The notes under the pieces were generated by a model. The model saw only the letters and a program-made list of their open reading frames with translations, was not told the DNA's origin and made no database searches. Below, piece by piece: positions 1 to 11,150 of a stretch of DNA of 64,000 bases (position 1 is its first letter; each line of letters starts with the position of its first letter). The stretch is from NCBI RefSeq assembly GCF_018446385.1, contig NW_024589865.1:49341-113340 (forward strand). Direction: 5' to 3'. Both the position numbers and the translations under genes were made by a program. Source of the DNA: Zingiber officinale (Eukaryota > Streptophyta > Magnoliopsida > Zingiberales > Zingiberaceae).

Positions 1-89
1 CTTCATCATGTTTTAGATCTAACTTAGTATAAAGTTTTGTTTCCCTTCGCATGGATCTTCTGGGGTAAAGGTTTTTCCGCTGTGCGTTC

Positions 90-418
90 ACGTGTTTAGC
101 AACCTATTACCTTACAATATAGGGGCTAAGGAATAGCAGAAGACTCGTCAAGGGAGAAACAAGTCTGCGAGTTGGGAATGGAGCAAAGGTTGCTACAGTC
201 GCCATCAGAACATACTTGTTACAGTTTCCTAGTGAACTTGTTTTAGAATTAGATAGTTGTTATTTTGTTCCCACAATAATAAAGAACATTGTTTCTATTT
301 CATGCTTAAATAGAAAAGGTTTCCATTTAACTTTTAGTAACAATTATTGTTATATAACGTTGAATAATGTTCTTTATGGAACTGGAACTTTATACAATGA
401 CATCTACGCATTAGATAC
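90..418 (+). pseudogene. Copia pol fragment 1a (protease to GAG-pre-integrase)
   Basis: Left part of a decayed Ty1/Copia polyprotein. One frame reads from the region after the protease active site (LRNSRRLV, SLRVGNGAKVA) into the linker before the integrase (VLELDSCYFVP, NIVSISCL, YNDIYALD), a layout typical of plant Copia. A TAG stop at 120-122 breaks the frame, and the gag and the protease DTG motif are not visible upstream. The frame ends exactly where a solo LTR begins at 419, and the same gene resumes at 2,813. It encodes no functional product. Confidence 0.85.
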
Positions 419-2812
419 TGTTGGTTGCTACTCGGAAAACCTAGAGGTTCCACTGTACAAAAATTTTGTACAAAGGTCTGAACCTTTTCCTAGCTACCAT
501 GTGTTCTTTTAAATTAAAATTTTGAATCGCCTGCGGAACTTAACACGTTTGATCCAAAACTTAATCTATTTGTTCTTTAAGGTTTAGACTTGGATCTCCT
601 TAACACGTTTGATCCAAATCACCTAAGTTATTAATTCCATTAAATATTAATTTCCATAATTGGGTCCCAGTACTGACGTGGCGAGGCACATGGCCTTCTT
701 GGATATGGGAACAACCACCACCGACTAGACAAAACCTTTTATGGAAAGCTAATATTTAATTTCCTAAAATAACTTTAGGTCAACCAAAAAGAACAATCAA
801 ATCACAAGGAAAAGAAAATTAAAAGAACACAACTTCGAAAAACATATTCGAAATACTAGAATCGTAAGCCTCTTGTATTTGGTATTATTTCCATAAATAA
901 CTAGCATGATGCGGAAAGAAAAATTACTAGTTATACCTTGTAGAAAAACCTCTTGATCTTCTACCGTATTCCTCTTCTAATCTCGGACATTGTGTGGGCA
1001 ATGATCTTCCGAGACGAGAACCACCTAGCACCTTCTTCTTCTTCCTTCAAGTTTTGGCCAAGTAAAAACTTCCAAAGGATGAAGAACTTTTTCCACCAAT
1101 CAAGCTCCAAGGGATGCAAACTTTCTCTCCTTCTTCTCCAAGCTAGAATCCGGCCACCAATTAAAACTCCAAGAGCATGAAGAGGTTCGGCCACAAGATG
1201 GAGAAGAAAAGAAAGGGAAGGGCCGGCCACACCTAGGAAGAAAAGAGAGGAAGAAAAAGAATAGAGTCGTTCCCATGAAGGCACCTCTACCCCCTCTTTT
1301 ATAATCCTTGGTCTCGGCAAATAAGGAAATTTAATTAAAAAATTTCCTTAATTCTTTTGCCATGTAAAGAAAAATTATTTTAATTAAAACAATTTTCTTC
1401 TTTTAAAAACAATGGCCGACCACTTTAAAAAAAACAAAACAAGGAGAGTTTTAATTAATTAAAACTTCCTAATTTGTCTCCAGAAATTTTATAAAAAATT
1501 TCTCCAATAATTTTAATCCCTTTTATGATTGGTTTATAAAAAGAAATTTCTATAATTTTAATTTTTCAACATGTGAATAATTTATAAAGAAGAGAAATAA
1601 AATATCCTTTCCAATCTACAAATAAGGAAAGAGATTTAATCTCTTTCTTTAATCTTTTGTAGAGACTTATAAAAGAGATATTTTAATTTTTAATCTCTTC
1701 AATAAATTATATCTTTCACATAAGAAAATTTTAAAATTAAAATTCTTTTTAAATTAAATAGGGCCGGCCACCTAAGCTTGGGTTCAAGCTGGCCACCCAT
1801 GAACCAATGGTTTGGCCGACCCTAGCTTGATCCACAAGCTAGCTTGGCCGGCCCCTATAACATGGGTATGAAGGTGGGTATAGGTGGGTATAGTACTCTA
1901 TAAATAAGAGGCTACGATAGGGACCGAGAGGAGGAATTGGTTTTGGTCTCCCGATAAAATTAAGCATCCCGTGTTCACCCCGAACACACAACTTAATTTT
2001 ATCAATAATAATTCATTCCACTAGAGAACTATTATTGAACTACCGCACCATTCCCAAATTACATTTTGGGCTCCTTCTTATTATGAGTATGTTAGTCTCC
2101 CTGTGTTTAAGATATCAAATGTCCACTAATTAAGTAAGTTACTGACAACTCACTTAATTAATATCTAGCTCCAAGAGTAGTACCACTCAACTTCATTGTC
2201 ATGTCGGACTAAGTCCACCTGCAGGGTTTAACATGACAATCCTTATGAGCTTCTCTTGGGGACATTCTCAACCTAGATCACTAGGACACAGTTTCCTTCT
2301 ATAATCAACAACACACACATAAGTGATATCATTTCCCAACTTATCGGGCTTATTGATTCATCGAACTAAATCTCACCCATTGATAAATTAAAGAAATAAA
2401 TATCAAATATATGTGCTTGTTATTATATTAGGATTAAGAGCACACACTTCCATAATAACTGAGGTCTTTGTTTCTTTATAAAGTCAGTATAAAAGAAACG
2501 ACCTCTAATGGTCCTACTCAATACACTCTAAGTGTACTAGTGTAATTATATAGTTAAGATAAACTAATACCTAATTACACTACGACCTTCCAATGGTTTG
2601 TTCCTTTCCATTATGGTCGTGAGCTACTGTTTATAATTTATAAGGTACTGATAACATGATCATCTGTGTGTGACACCACACACCATGTTATCTACAATAT
2701 AAATTAATTGAACAACTACATTTATCATAAATGTAGACATTTGACCAATGTGATTCTTATTTCTAGATAAATGTTTATACCAAAAGCTAGGCTTTTAGTA
2801 TACACTCTAACA
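419..2812 (-). mobile_element. Solo LTR, Copia family 1 (TSD GATAC)
   Basis: A 2,394-bp block starting TGTTGG and ending CTAACA. The 5-bp direct repeat GATAC lies at 414-418 and 2,813-2,817, so both insertion borders are intact. It interrupts a Copia pol gene that continues on the far side. Its start and middle match LTRs at 4,621, 45,013 and 51,335. The last of these borders a primer-binding site read on the minus strand, which gives the orientation. No internal region or second LTR is present, so it is a solo LTR left by LTR-LTR recombination. The first 25 bases differ from the other copies more than the rest. Confidence 0.9.
1763..1843. repeat. Hairpin cluster in Copia family 1 LTR
   Basis: Three successive short inverted repeats between GGCCGGCC/GGCCGACC motifs: AGCTTG/CAAGCT at 1,775-1,790, CCAT/ATGG at 1,797-1,810, and CTAGCTTG/CAAGCTAG at 1,822-1,842. 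The stems differ in sequence but each pairs with itself. Other copies of this LTR carry hairpins at the same place with different stems (see 45,939-46,507). Confidence 0.6.
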
Positions 2813-4620
2813 GATACATCTAGTGATGTATTTAATATCGATACGAGCAATAAATGTGCCTGATTAGATAATCAATTAACGTCTTACTCATGGCATTGCC
2901 ACCTTGGCCATATAAGCAAGAAGCACATGTCTAAATTACAAAAGATTGAAGTTCTCAAATTATTTGAATTAGATACATTTGATACATGTGATTCATATTT
3001 AAAAGGCAAGATGACAAAGTTACCTTTTTCTGAAAAGGGTGAACGAGTTGATGAGTTACTTGGGCTCGTATATACCGACGTATGTGGACCAATGTCAACT
3101 CATACACTAGGAGGTTATAGCTACTTCATTACTTTTATAATTGATCACTCTCGTTATGTATACAGTATTTAATAAACACAAGTCTAAAGCCTTTAAAAAC
3201 TTTAGAGAATTCAGAAGTGAAGTTGAGAAATAACTTGGTAAAAATATCAAGATACTTTGATCCGATTGAGGTGGTGAGTATTTAAGCTTAAAATTTTAAG
3301 ATTATCTAAGAGACAATGGTATATTGTCTCAATGGACTCCACCATATATGCCACAACATAATGGTGTATCGGAAAGGCGTAACCTAACCTTGTTGGACAT
3401 TGTTAGGTCTATGATGGATCATACAAATCTTTCCAAAATATTTTGGCATTATGTACTCATGACAGTTGTTTACTTACTAAATAGAGTCCCGATGAAGGTA
3501 ATCTCAATTACTCCATATGAGGTATGGACTGGTAAGAAACCTCTCATGTCTTATTTGAAGATATGGGGATGTCCTGCTTATGTGAAGAGGATTATATCAG
3601 ATAAGTTGGATGCTAAGTCTAATAAGTGTTTATTTATTGGAAACCCTAAGAAAACTAAGGGTTACCAATTCTATCACCCCTTGGAACAAAAGATGTTTAT
3701 TTCAAGGCATGCTAATTTCCTAGAGAAAGAATTTCTCTTACAGTAAGCAAGTGGGAGTATAATTGAACTTGATGAAGTTCAAGAGACTCCAATAAACACT
3801 AACGAGATGGCTAATCAAGAACCACAACCAATTTTAACAAAATCTATTCGTAGATTAGGTAGGACACACAATATTCATAAGATATATGGATCTCTTGTAA
3901 GAGAATCAAATGGCGTGTTACTCATTGAGGATGAGGAACCTGCTGATTACAAAGAGGCTCTAAATATTTCAGAAAAGGATAAATAGCTTACAGCCATGAA
4001 GTTGGAAATGGATTCCATGTATGAAAACCAAGTTTAGAATTTGGTGGACCCATATGAGGGCATAACACCTATAGGGTGCAAGTGGATTTTCTAGAAGAAA
4101 ACCTACATGGATGGTAATGTAATTACCTACAATGTAAGGTTGGTAGCGAAAGGCTATCGTCAAAGGCAAGACATTGACTATGAGAAAAGTTTCTCACATA
4201 TAGTCATGTTTAAATTTATTCAGATACTTCTGGCCATATTAGCTCATCATGATTATGAGATATGACAAATGGATATGAAAATAGCTTTCCTTAACGGAAA
4301 TCTGCTCGAGGACGTGTATATGACACAACCTGAAGGTTTCACATCTGTTAACAAAAATAAAGTATGCAAGCTTCAACGGTCCATTTATGGACTAAAGAAA
4401 GTATCTAAAAGTTGGAATATCCATTTTGATGAGGAAATTAAAGAATTTAATTTATTACAAAATTTAGACAATACTTGTATGTATCAAAAGGTTAGTGGGA
4501 GTGTGGTCGTATTCCTAATATTATATATTGATGACATATTGCTCATAGGAAATGATGTGCTAGTTTTACAGTCAATTAAAGTTTGGTTGTCCAATATGTT
4601 CTCCATGAAAGACATGGGAG
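2813..4620 (+). pseudogene. Copia pol fragment 1b (integrase and reverse transcriptase)
   Basis: Continuation of the Copia pol split by the solo LTR. In order: the GAG-pre-integrase WHCHLGHIS block near 2,895, the integrase core (LVYTDVCGPMS near 3,070; PQHNGVSERRN near 3,355; LLNRVP near 3,475; IWGCPAYVK near 3,565), then the reverse transcriptase (RLVAKGY near 4,140; QMDMKIAFLNGN near 4,268; the catalytic YIDD box near 4,528). Stops and frameshifts occur between 3,168 and 3,320 and from 3,745 to 4,268. The gene stops inside the reverse transcriptase at FSMKDMG, where another LTR starts at 4,621. RNase H is missing. Confidence 0.88.
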
Positions 4621-5806
4621 TGTTGGTCGGTCCTAGGAAGATCGTACCGGTTCCACTGTACAAAAATTTTGTATGAGTGTCGAACCTTTTCCTAAAAAAC
4701 CTATTGTGTTCTTTAGAAATTAAATTCGAAACCGCAAACAGAATTTAATATTATTGATTCCAAATTTAACTTATCTGTTCTTAATGGTTTAGACTTAGAT
4801 CGCAAGCGGAACTTAACACTATTGATCCAAGTCCGACCTATGTTACAAAGTTGATTAAATATTTATTTCTAAAATCGGCTTCCAGGTCAAACATGATGAG
4901 ACACTTGGCCTTCTTGGGTATGGGATCATCCACCACTACCTCGACAAAGCCTTTAATAGAAATTCAATATTTAATTTCCTAAAATAACATTAGGTTTAAC
5001 CAAAAAGAACAATCGAATCATAAATTCAAAAAACAAAACAAAAGAAACACAACTTTGAAACAAAACCGAAACTCTAGAATCATATGCCTCTTGTGTTTGG
5101 AATTCATACAAAGAAAAACTAGCATGATGCAAAAAACAATTACTAATTATACCTTTTCTTTGTATGCTAATAACCTCGAGATCTTCTGCCGTATTTCTCG
5201 CCTCCACTTGGACGTCGTGTGGGCGACAATCCTCTAAGATGAACACCACGCAAAAGCTCCTCCTCCTTCTCTAAGTTTCGGCCACCACCACCACCAAGGA
5301 ACAAAAGAGAGCAAGGGGAAAGGAAAGGGGAGAGGACCGACCACAAGAGAGAGCATAAGAAAGAGAATAAGAATTGATTCAATCCCTACTTCTCCTCTTC
5401 TTCTCCTTCTCTTTGTATCCGACCACACAAAGTAACCACAAGAGGTGGCCGGCCCTAGCATGAAGAGAAGCAAGGGTCGGCCCTTAGGAGAAGACTAGAG
5501 AGAAGAGAGAAAAGAATAGATTGCTCCATGATGCCTCTCCTCCCCTTCTTTTATATTACTTGCCCAAGGCAAATAAGGAAAGATTGTTACAAAAAATTAA
5601 AATCTTCCTTTTGATTTCCTTTTTCCCTTTTATTTTTCCTTTTCTCCTCTTTTATACTCTTAATGGTCGGACCCTTGCTTGAACACCAAGCAAGGGTGGC
5701 CGACTCCTATAAAGGGGAAAAAATATTTTGTAAAAATTTTATAAGCAAAGAAGGAAAGTTCTTATAAAATTTTACAAGCTCTCTTTTTAATTTTCTAATG
5801 TGGATG
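4621..5806 (-). mobile_element. Truncated LTR, Copia family 1
   Basis: Starts TGTTGGTCGGTCCTAGGAAG and follows the family 1 LTR (compare 45,013-46,090) for about 1.19 kb, including one strong hairpin (CCCTTGCTTG against CAAGCAAGGG, about 5,675-5,700). It then passes directly into a different Copia gag at about 5,800, within a short shared stretch around TGTGGATGTTTAAAAAAG. The second half of the LTR is absent. No TSD can be assigned because one end is lost; the five bases before it are GGGAG. Confidence 0.75.
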
Positions 5807-7525
5807 TTTAAAAAAGGTCATATGAAGAAAGACTGCCTCAAGTACGCTAACCGGTGTGTAAAGAAAGGTAAACTTCTCAACTTTGTTAGTTCGAAAGTCA
5901 ATCTAGTTATAGTACCCACTGACACTTGGTGGATAGATACCGGTGTTACTACTCACATAAGTGTCACTATGCAGGGTTGTCTCAGGAGCCGACTTCCGCT
6001 TGATGGTGAAAGATACATCTATACAGGAAATGGAAAGAAGGCTAAAGTCGAGTTGATTGGTATTTTTAGGCTTTGTTTAGGTACCAATGTCTTTCTGGAT
6101 TTAGAAAATACATTTATTGTACCGTCTTTTCGACGGAATTTAATTTCAATTTCTTATTTAGATAAATCAGGTTATTCTTGTTCATTTAGAAATAAATTTT
6201 TTAGTATTTTCTTTAATTCAGTGTTGGTTGGCAATGGTTCCTTGGTTGATAAGCTTTATAAATTGAACACCTTTACTCCTACAATTGACAACGTGATAAT
6301 GCATAGTATAGGTACAAAACGTAAATTAACTAACGAGAATTCTTCCATGTTGTGGCATAGGCGTTAAGGATATATATCCAAACAACACCTAGAAAGGTTA
6401 ATATCACATGGAATTCTTGATTCCCTTGATATGTCAGACTTTAATGTCTACATAGAGTGTATCAAGGGGAAGACCACTAACAAAAGGAATAAGGGGGCTA
6501 GCCATTGTAGTGATGTTTTGGGGTTAATACATACAGATATTTGTGGGGCATTCCCTAAGGCATCTTGGAATGGACACACATATTTTATTAGCTTCATAGA
6601 TGACTATTCCAGATTTGGCTATCTGTACCTTATTCATGAGAAATCCCAATCTTTGGACATGTTCAAAATTTTCAAAGCCGAAATTGAACTTCAACTAGGT
6701 AAGAAAATTAAAGCTGTCTGATCCAACCGTGGAGGTGAATATTACGGTCGATATGATGGATCAGGTGAACAACGTCCAAGACCTTTTACGAACTATCTTG
6801 CTGAGTGTAGAATTGTACCTCAGTATACCATGCTTGGTACACCCAGTCAGAATGGTGTAGCTGAGCGTCGCAATCAAACCCTAAAAGACATGGTAAGAAG
6901 TATGATGGCTTTCACTTCTCTACCAGAGTCTTTGTGTGGTGAAGCACTAAAGACTGTAGTTTACCTACTTAATAGAGTACCTAGTAAGGCAGTAACTAAA
7001 ACCCCATTCGAGATGTGGATGGGTAAGAAGCGTAGCATTAGGCACTTACACGTCTGGGGTTGTCCAACTGAAGCTAGGCCTTACAAGCCTAATGAAAGGA
7101 AACTGGACTCAAGAACGGTTAGCTGTAATTTTATAGGATACTCTTAGAAGTCAAGAGGGTATAAATTTTATGATCCCTCTAATAAATCCTTCTTCGAAAC
7201 GGGAAATGCCAAGTTTATTGAGGGCAGTGGGAGTAATAAAATCAGGGAAGTATCTTTTGAGGAAAGCATTGGCGATCCTCTATGGTTACTACTAGTGCGA
7301 TCGGTAGCGGTATGGTTACCATACCACACATTATGGGTATCACACATCCCGTGAGCGTAGTGAACCAAGATATTCCCATGACATCTTCAATGCAATTGGA
7401 GGAATCTGCCACTCAAATTGAAGTATTGCCTTATATTGATGAGCAAGTACCTCAACCACCTCAAACACAAGTGCCTTTAAGGCGATCCACAAGGGAATTT
7501 GATTTCAACGCATCTTTAATTTGAT
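5807..7525 (+). pseudogene. Copia pol fragment 2 (zinc knuckle to integrase)
   Basis: Second, different Copia copy. It opens in a gag zinc knuckle (KKGHMKKDC; the first cysteine is lost at the LTR junction). The protease active site near 5,929 reads WIDTGVTTHIS, with Val where DTGA is usual. GAG-pre-integrase LWHRR and the integrase core follow ([37 protein letters not shown]). Stops fall at about 6,365, 6,719 and 7,145. The second catalytic Asp of the integrase (SDRGGEYYG in relatives) is Asn here (about 6,722). The copy ends near LRRSTREF, just before the reverse transcriptase. Confidence 0.87.
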
Positions 7526-7569
7526 CATATCAACGCATCGAGCCATATTCGAAGCATATCCATATGAGA

Positions 7570-9467
7570 ATTTGATTTATTTTAACCAACTACATAAAGC
7601 TTGTTTACCATCTTTGTCCAATGTATAGCAAGCTTTTGGAAACTTATTGGTTATTTCATTCTGATGCAACTCTGGTCTGTTGACTAGTTCGTTTAATTCC
7701 TCACGTGATTTTGCAGTGTCCTTAGTTTTTTCAGGTACATTCATCACAGTGTTGAAGATATTATCAAAGAAAATTTTCTCAACATGCATCACATCTATAT
7801 TATGTCGAATGAATAGATACTTCTAATAAGGCAGCTAAAAAAAATGCTCTTTTTCTTCCAACTACACTTGCACTTCCTAACAAGATACTTATTTATCTCA
7901 TCAGAATTAGGCTGAGATACAGGGAAAAATCCATAACTATCTATTTGTTCAATGATTTTTTCACCTGAAGCATGGACAGTTGGGGGAGGTTTTCTGACTA
8001 CAACATTCTTTAGAAAATTATTCTTATTTCGCCTAAAAGGGTGATCAACTGGTAAAAATTTACGATGATTATCAAACCAAGATACCTTCCCACTGCAACG
8101 TAATAAAAATACATCAGACTCTGTCATGCAATGTGGCCATGCTAATTTATCAGCCGTGCTCCATCTCGACAACATTGAGTATGCTAGAAAATCACTAATC
8201 GTCCATAATAAGGTAGCATGTAATGTAAAATTAGTTTTACTTGCAACATTATAAGTCACCGACCCTACATTCCATAATTCATTTAGCTAGGAAATTAGAA
8301 GTTGCAAGAAAACATTTATCTTATCTTTGGGATTGGTTGGACTAGGAATAAGCACTGTCAGGAACATAAATTCATCTTTCATGCACATCCATGACGGTAA
8401 GTTGTACGGTATTAATATAACTGGCCAAGATGAATATTGTTGTCCCGACTGACCAAATGGTTGAAATCTATCTGCAAAAAGTCCAAATCTCACATTACGT
8501 GGTTCCATTGCAAAGGAGGGAAACACAGTATCAAGATGTTTCCATGCAGGAGAATCACAAGAATGACACATTATACTTCCTTCGTGCTCATGCCCATGAT
8601 GCCACATCATGTGGCAAGCTGTAGTTGCAGATGCATACAAGCGTTGAACTCTAGCAGTTAATGGAAAATAATACATCACTTTCCAAGCAATATTTTTTCT
8701 CTTCTTTCCTGGTATGTGAATACGATTCTTAAAACGAGGGTAAGTACAGATTTTACATTCATTCAGATCACTGTCTTCATTCCAAAATATCATGCAGTTG
8801 TTTATACAATAATTAATATTCTCTATAGGCAAACCTAAACCCCTGATCAATTTTTTTTTGTTTCATAGAAGCTATCAGTCATTATGTTATTAACAGGGAG
8901 CAACTCTGACATCAATTAACGGATGTCATCGTAACATCTTTCAAAAAAATGATGTTATGCTTTCATATTCAATAACCTTGCAATAGCTGATAGTTGAGAA
9001 TGACCAGAAGGAATGCCTTCCCACACTTCTCTTTCACTAGCATTTAACATTTCATATAGTTACTGATATTCAGGTGTTGGTATTTCATCTATATTAGAAT
9101 AATCAACTGCATTCATCGCATCATGAACCATTGATTACATTGAAATATCAATATTATTTGATGCTTCAGGAGCGGTAACAGTATTCCCAGAAGATGAACC
9201 ACCAGAAGGCCCAATCGGTTCATATAAATAAGGCTCTCCGTGACAGTACCAATTGTAGTAATTTGACACAAAATTATTTTTACATATATGCATTTTTATA
9301 GTATCCTCATCACGGAAAGCTCTATTTTGACATTTTTTATGATTGTACGGACATCATAACTCAGCACCATTCATACATTTTGGATGACTTATAGCAAAGT
9401 TCACAAACTGTTTAACTTCAGTAATAAAATTATTTCTGATAAATCCATTTTCTAATCGATTGTACAT
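7570..9467 (-). pseudogene. CACTA/En-Spm transposase (TNP2-like) remnant
   Basis: Decayed transposase of a CACTA DNA transposon. Reading leftward from an ATG at 9,467, the Transpos_assoc domain comes first (MYNRLENGF, HPKCMNGAE, CPYNHKKCQNR). The Transposase_21 core follows: RGLGLPIENI, CKICTYPR, RNVRFGLFADRFQPFGQSG, YSSWPVILIPYNLP, then SDFLAYSMLSRWSTADKLAWP and MMHVEKIFFDNIFNTVMN. Several in-frame stops (for example TAG near 8,287 and others between 8,890 and 9,060) make it non-functional. No CACTA terminal repeat is visible at either side, and the end near 7,570 abuts the Copia relic. Confidence 0.88.
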
Positions 9468-9540
9468 CTAAGGTTTGTTCATATACATTGTTACCTAATG
9501 AGAATATAATTTGAAATATTATTATACATTGGTCCATATC

Positions 9541-9735
9541 GCTTGACCTCCTCTACCCGGAGTCGTTAAAATTGGAGGGATTTATGGTGGCCGTGGAGAT
9601 ACTCCTCTGCTTGTCGTAAGCGATGGCGGCAAGCTCCACTTGCCATAAGAGCGCTAGAGTGAATAATTTCATTCGACCCAAGCGAGGGGATTTTAAAGCT
9701 ATTATTTCTCATATGCTTTGCGTGTGACCCAAAAT
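9541..9735. repeat. About 195-bp sequence duplicated at 27,505-27,700
   Basis: The block from CGCTTGACCTCCTCT to TATGCTTTGCGTGTGAC recurs in the same orientation at 27,505-27,700 with scattered substitutions and small indels. The two copies flank the 16-kb Gypsy tandem. I do not recognise the sequence. The second copy lies just upstream of the peroxidase fragments. Confidence 0.8.
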
Positions 9736-10580
9736 GAAGGATACAGTACTGCTTGCCCCCCCCCCCCCCCCCAAACCCAATTTTCAGCGGAGACAATTTT
9801 CCATACTAGAAGAAGAGAATGAAGGTTTACTTGAAGACCAACATCGACCAGTAGTTTAGTATTTGATGAGGTTACATAGCTCCGATTAATGATATAACCT
9901 ATTTGGCTCTTGATCTAAAAAAATGGAACCCAGAAATGAAGTTGGCCCAAGTTGACTCGGAGGCACTGAACACCCTTTAATGTGGGTTGACAAAAGGAAG
10001 AACTCAATCAGATCGGACCGTTCAAAAATTCAAAAGAGTTGTAGGACAAGCTAATTGAGATACATGAAGGAACAAATGACGCCAAGATAACTAAATGACG
10101 CTAATGTAACTAAGCGACGCCAAGCTAATTGATCACTCAATTTAAATGTAGACAGAGTAGCCTCATATTGTGAATGATGGTTGCCTTTGATTTTAATCAC
10201 TAGCTAGCTAGAATTTGTAGGGTGTGACTCTCTTAAATAGGAACATATACACACACACATACACACTAGCGAGTGATCGTGCACACGCATTGCATGAGCT
10301 AGGTCCCTTATACCAGGTGGGGCAATGCAGGTAGAGATCAGAGGGAAGAAGAATTTGCCTATAGAAAATAGTTTTAATTTTTTAGTATTGCCTCTACTTT
10401 TATTTTTTTTTAGTAGGGTAATACTCTATGTATAATATAATACATGAACGCGTGTAGGTAACGGAATATTAAACTGATAAGAACAAATACTACACTTAAT
10501 TTTAGTCAAAAGGCCGCCCATAAATTGGGTAAGGGTGTGTCGCTTGAGAATTCCAACAGTAAGATATTGTAACGGACCCC
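9736..10580. other. Intergenic stretch with simple repeats
   Basis: No gene is recognisable. It holds a run of 17 C at 9,756-9,772, a short CA-rich microsatellite near 10,245-10,265, and the bases before the Gypsy insertion, whose left TSD copy CTCCC is at 10,581-10,585. Confidence 0.6.
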
Positions 10581-10828
10581 CTCCCTGTAACGACCCGCCT
10601 TCTACTGACTAGGCTGTGAGGTCGATCGTTACAATAATCTGTGCTAACTATTCCCTAACCATCATTAAATCTAGGTGCGGAAGTTGTACTAATTAAAATT
10701 TTGCTATCTATTACCATTTCTTGGTTCTACATGTGCTAAGGGGTGTGATCTAAACTATTAATGACATATATTACATTCCCCAATGGTCAAGGAACTTAAC
10801 TAAGGGTTTCTTACTGATATCAGTCCTC

Positions 10829-11150
10829 CCAATCGATCCACGGATCGATTGGAATGGCCGGATCGATCCGTGGATCGATCCAGGTGGCTACTATATGTGG
10901 GGCTTAGGTTGGATCGATCCAGTGATCGATCCAGCACGCTACTGTGCTCGGGCCAATATTCAGGATCGATCGGCTGATCGATCCAGAATATCCAATCGAT
11001 CCAGTGATCGATCCCAGAGCCTACTGTTCGCGACAGAATTTGCTGGATCGATCGGCTGATCGATCCAGAAGCCTACTGTTCACGGTACGAACTCCCCAAT
11101 CGATCGGCTGATCGATTGAGAAGCCTCCAATCGATCGACCGATCGATTGG
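10829..11150. repeat. Eight-hairpin array in LTR A
   Basis: Eight short inverted repeats built on ATCGATC occur at 10,829-10,852, 10,860-10,881, 10,910-10,933, 10,963-10,984, 10,992-11,015, 11,043-11,068, 11,095-11,118 and 11,127-11,150. Most have perfect 8-11-bp arms around 2-4-base loops (AC, GT, CAGT, GGCT). Spacers often contain CCTACTGTTC. The arm ends differ between units (CCAATCGATC or TGGATCGATC) but pair within each unit. Confidence 0.85.

Noticed and set aside
961..1320. Protein-coding gene on the minus strand (119 codons)
   Set aside because: It lies inside the Copia solo LTR in a purine-rich stretch and has no recognisable domain.
10829..11150. CRISPR-like array of ATCGATC repeats
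   Set aside because: The units are palindromic with conserved, not unique, spacers, lie inside retrotransposon LTRs and recur in every copy. This is plant DNA with no cas genes.
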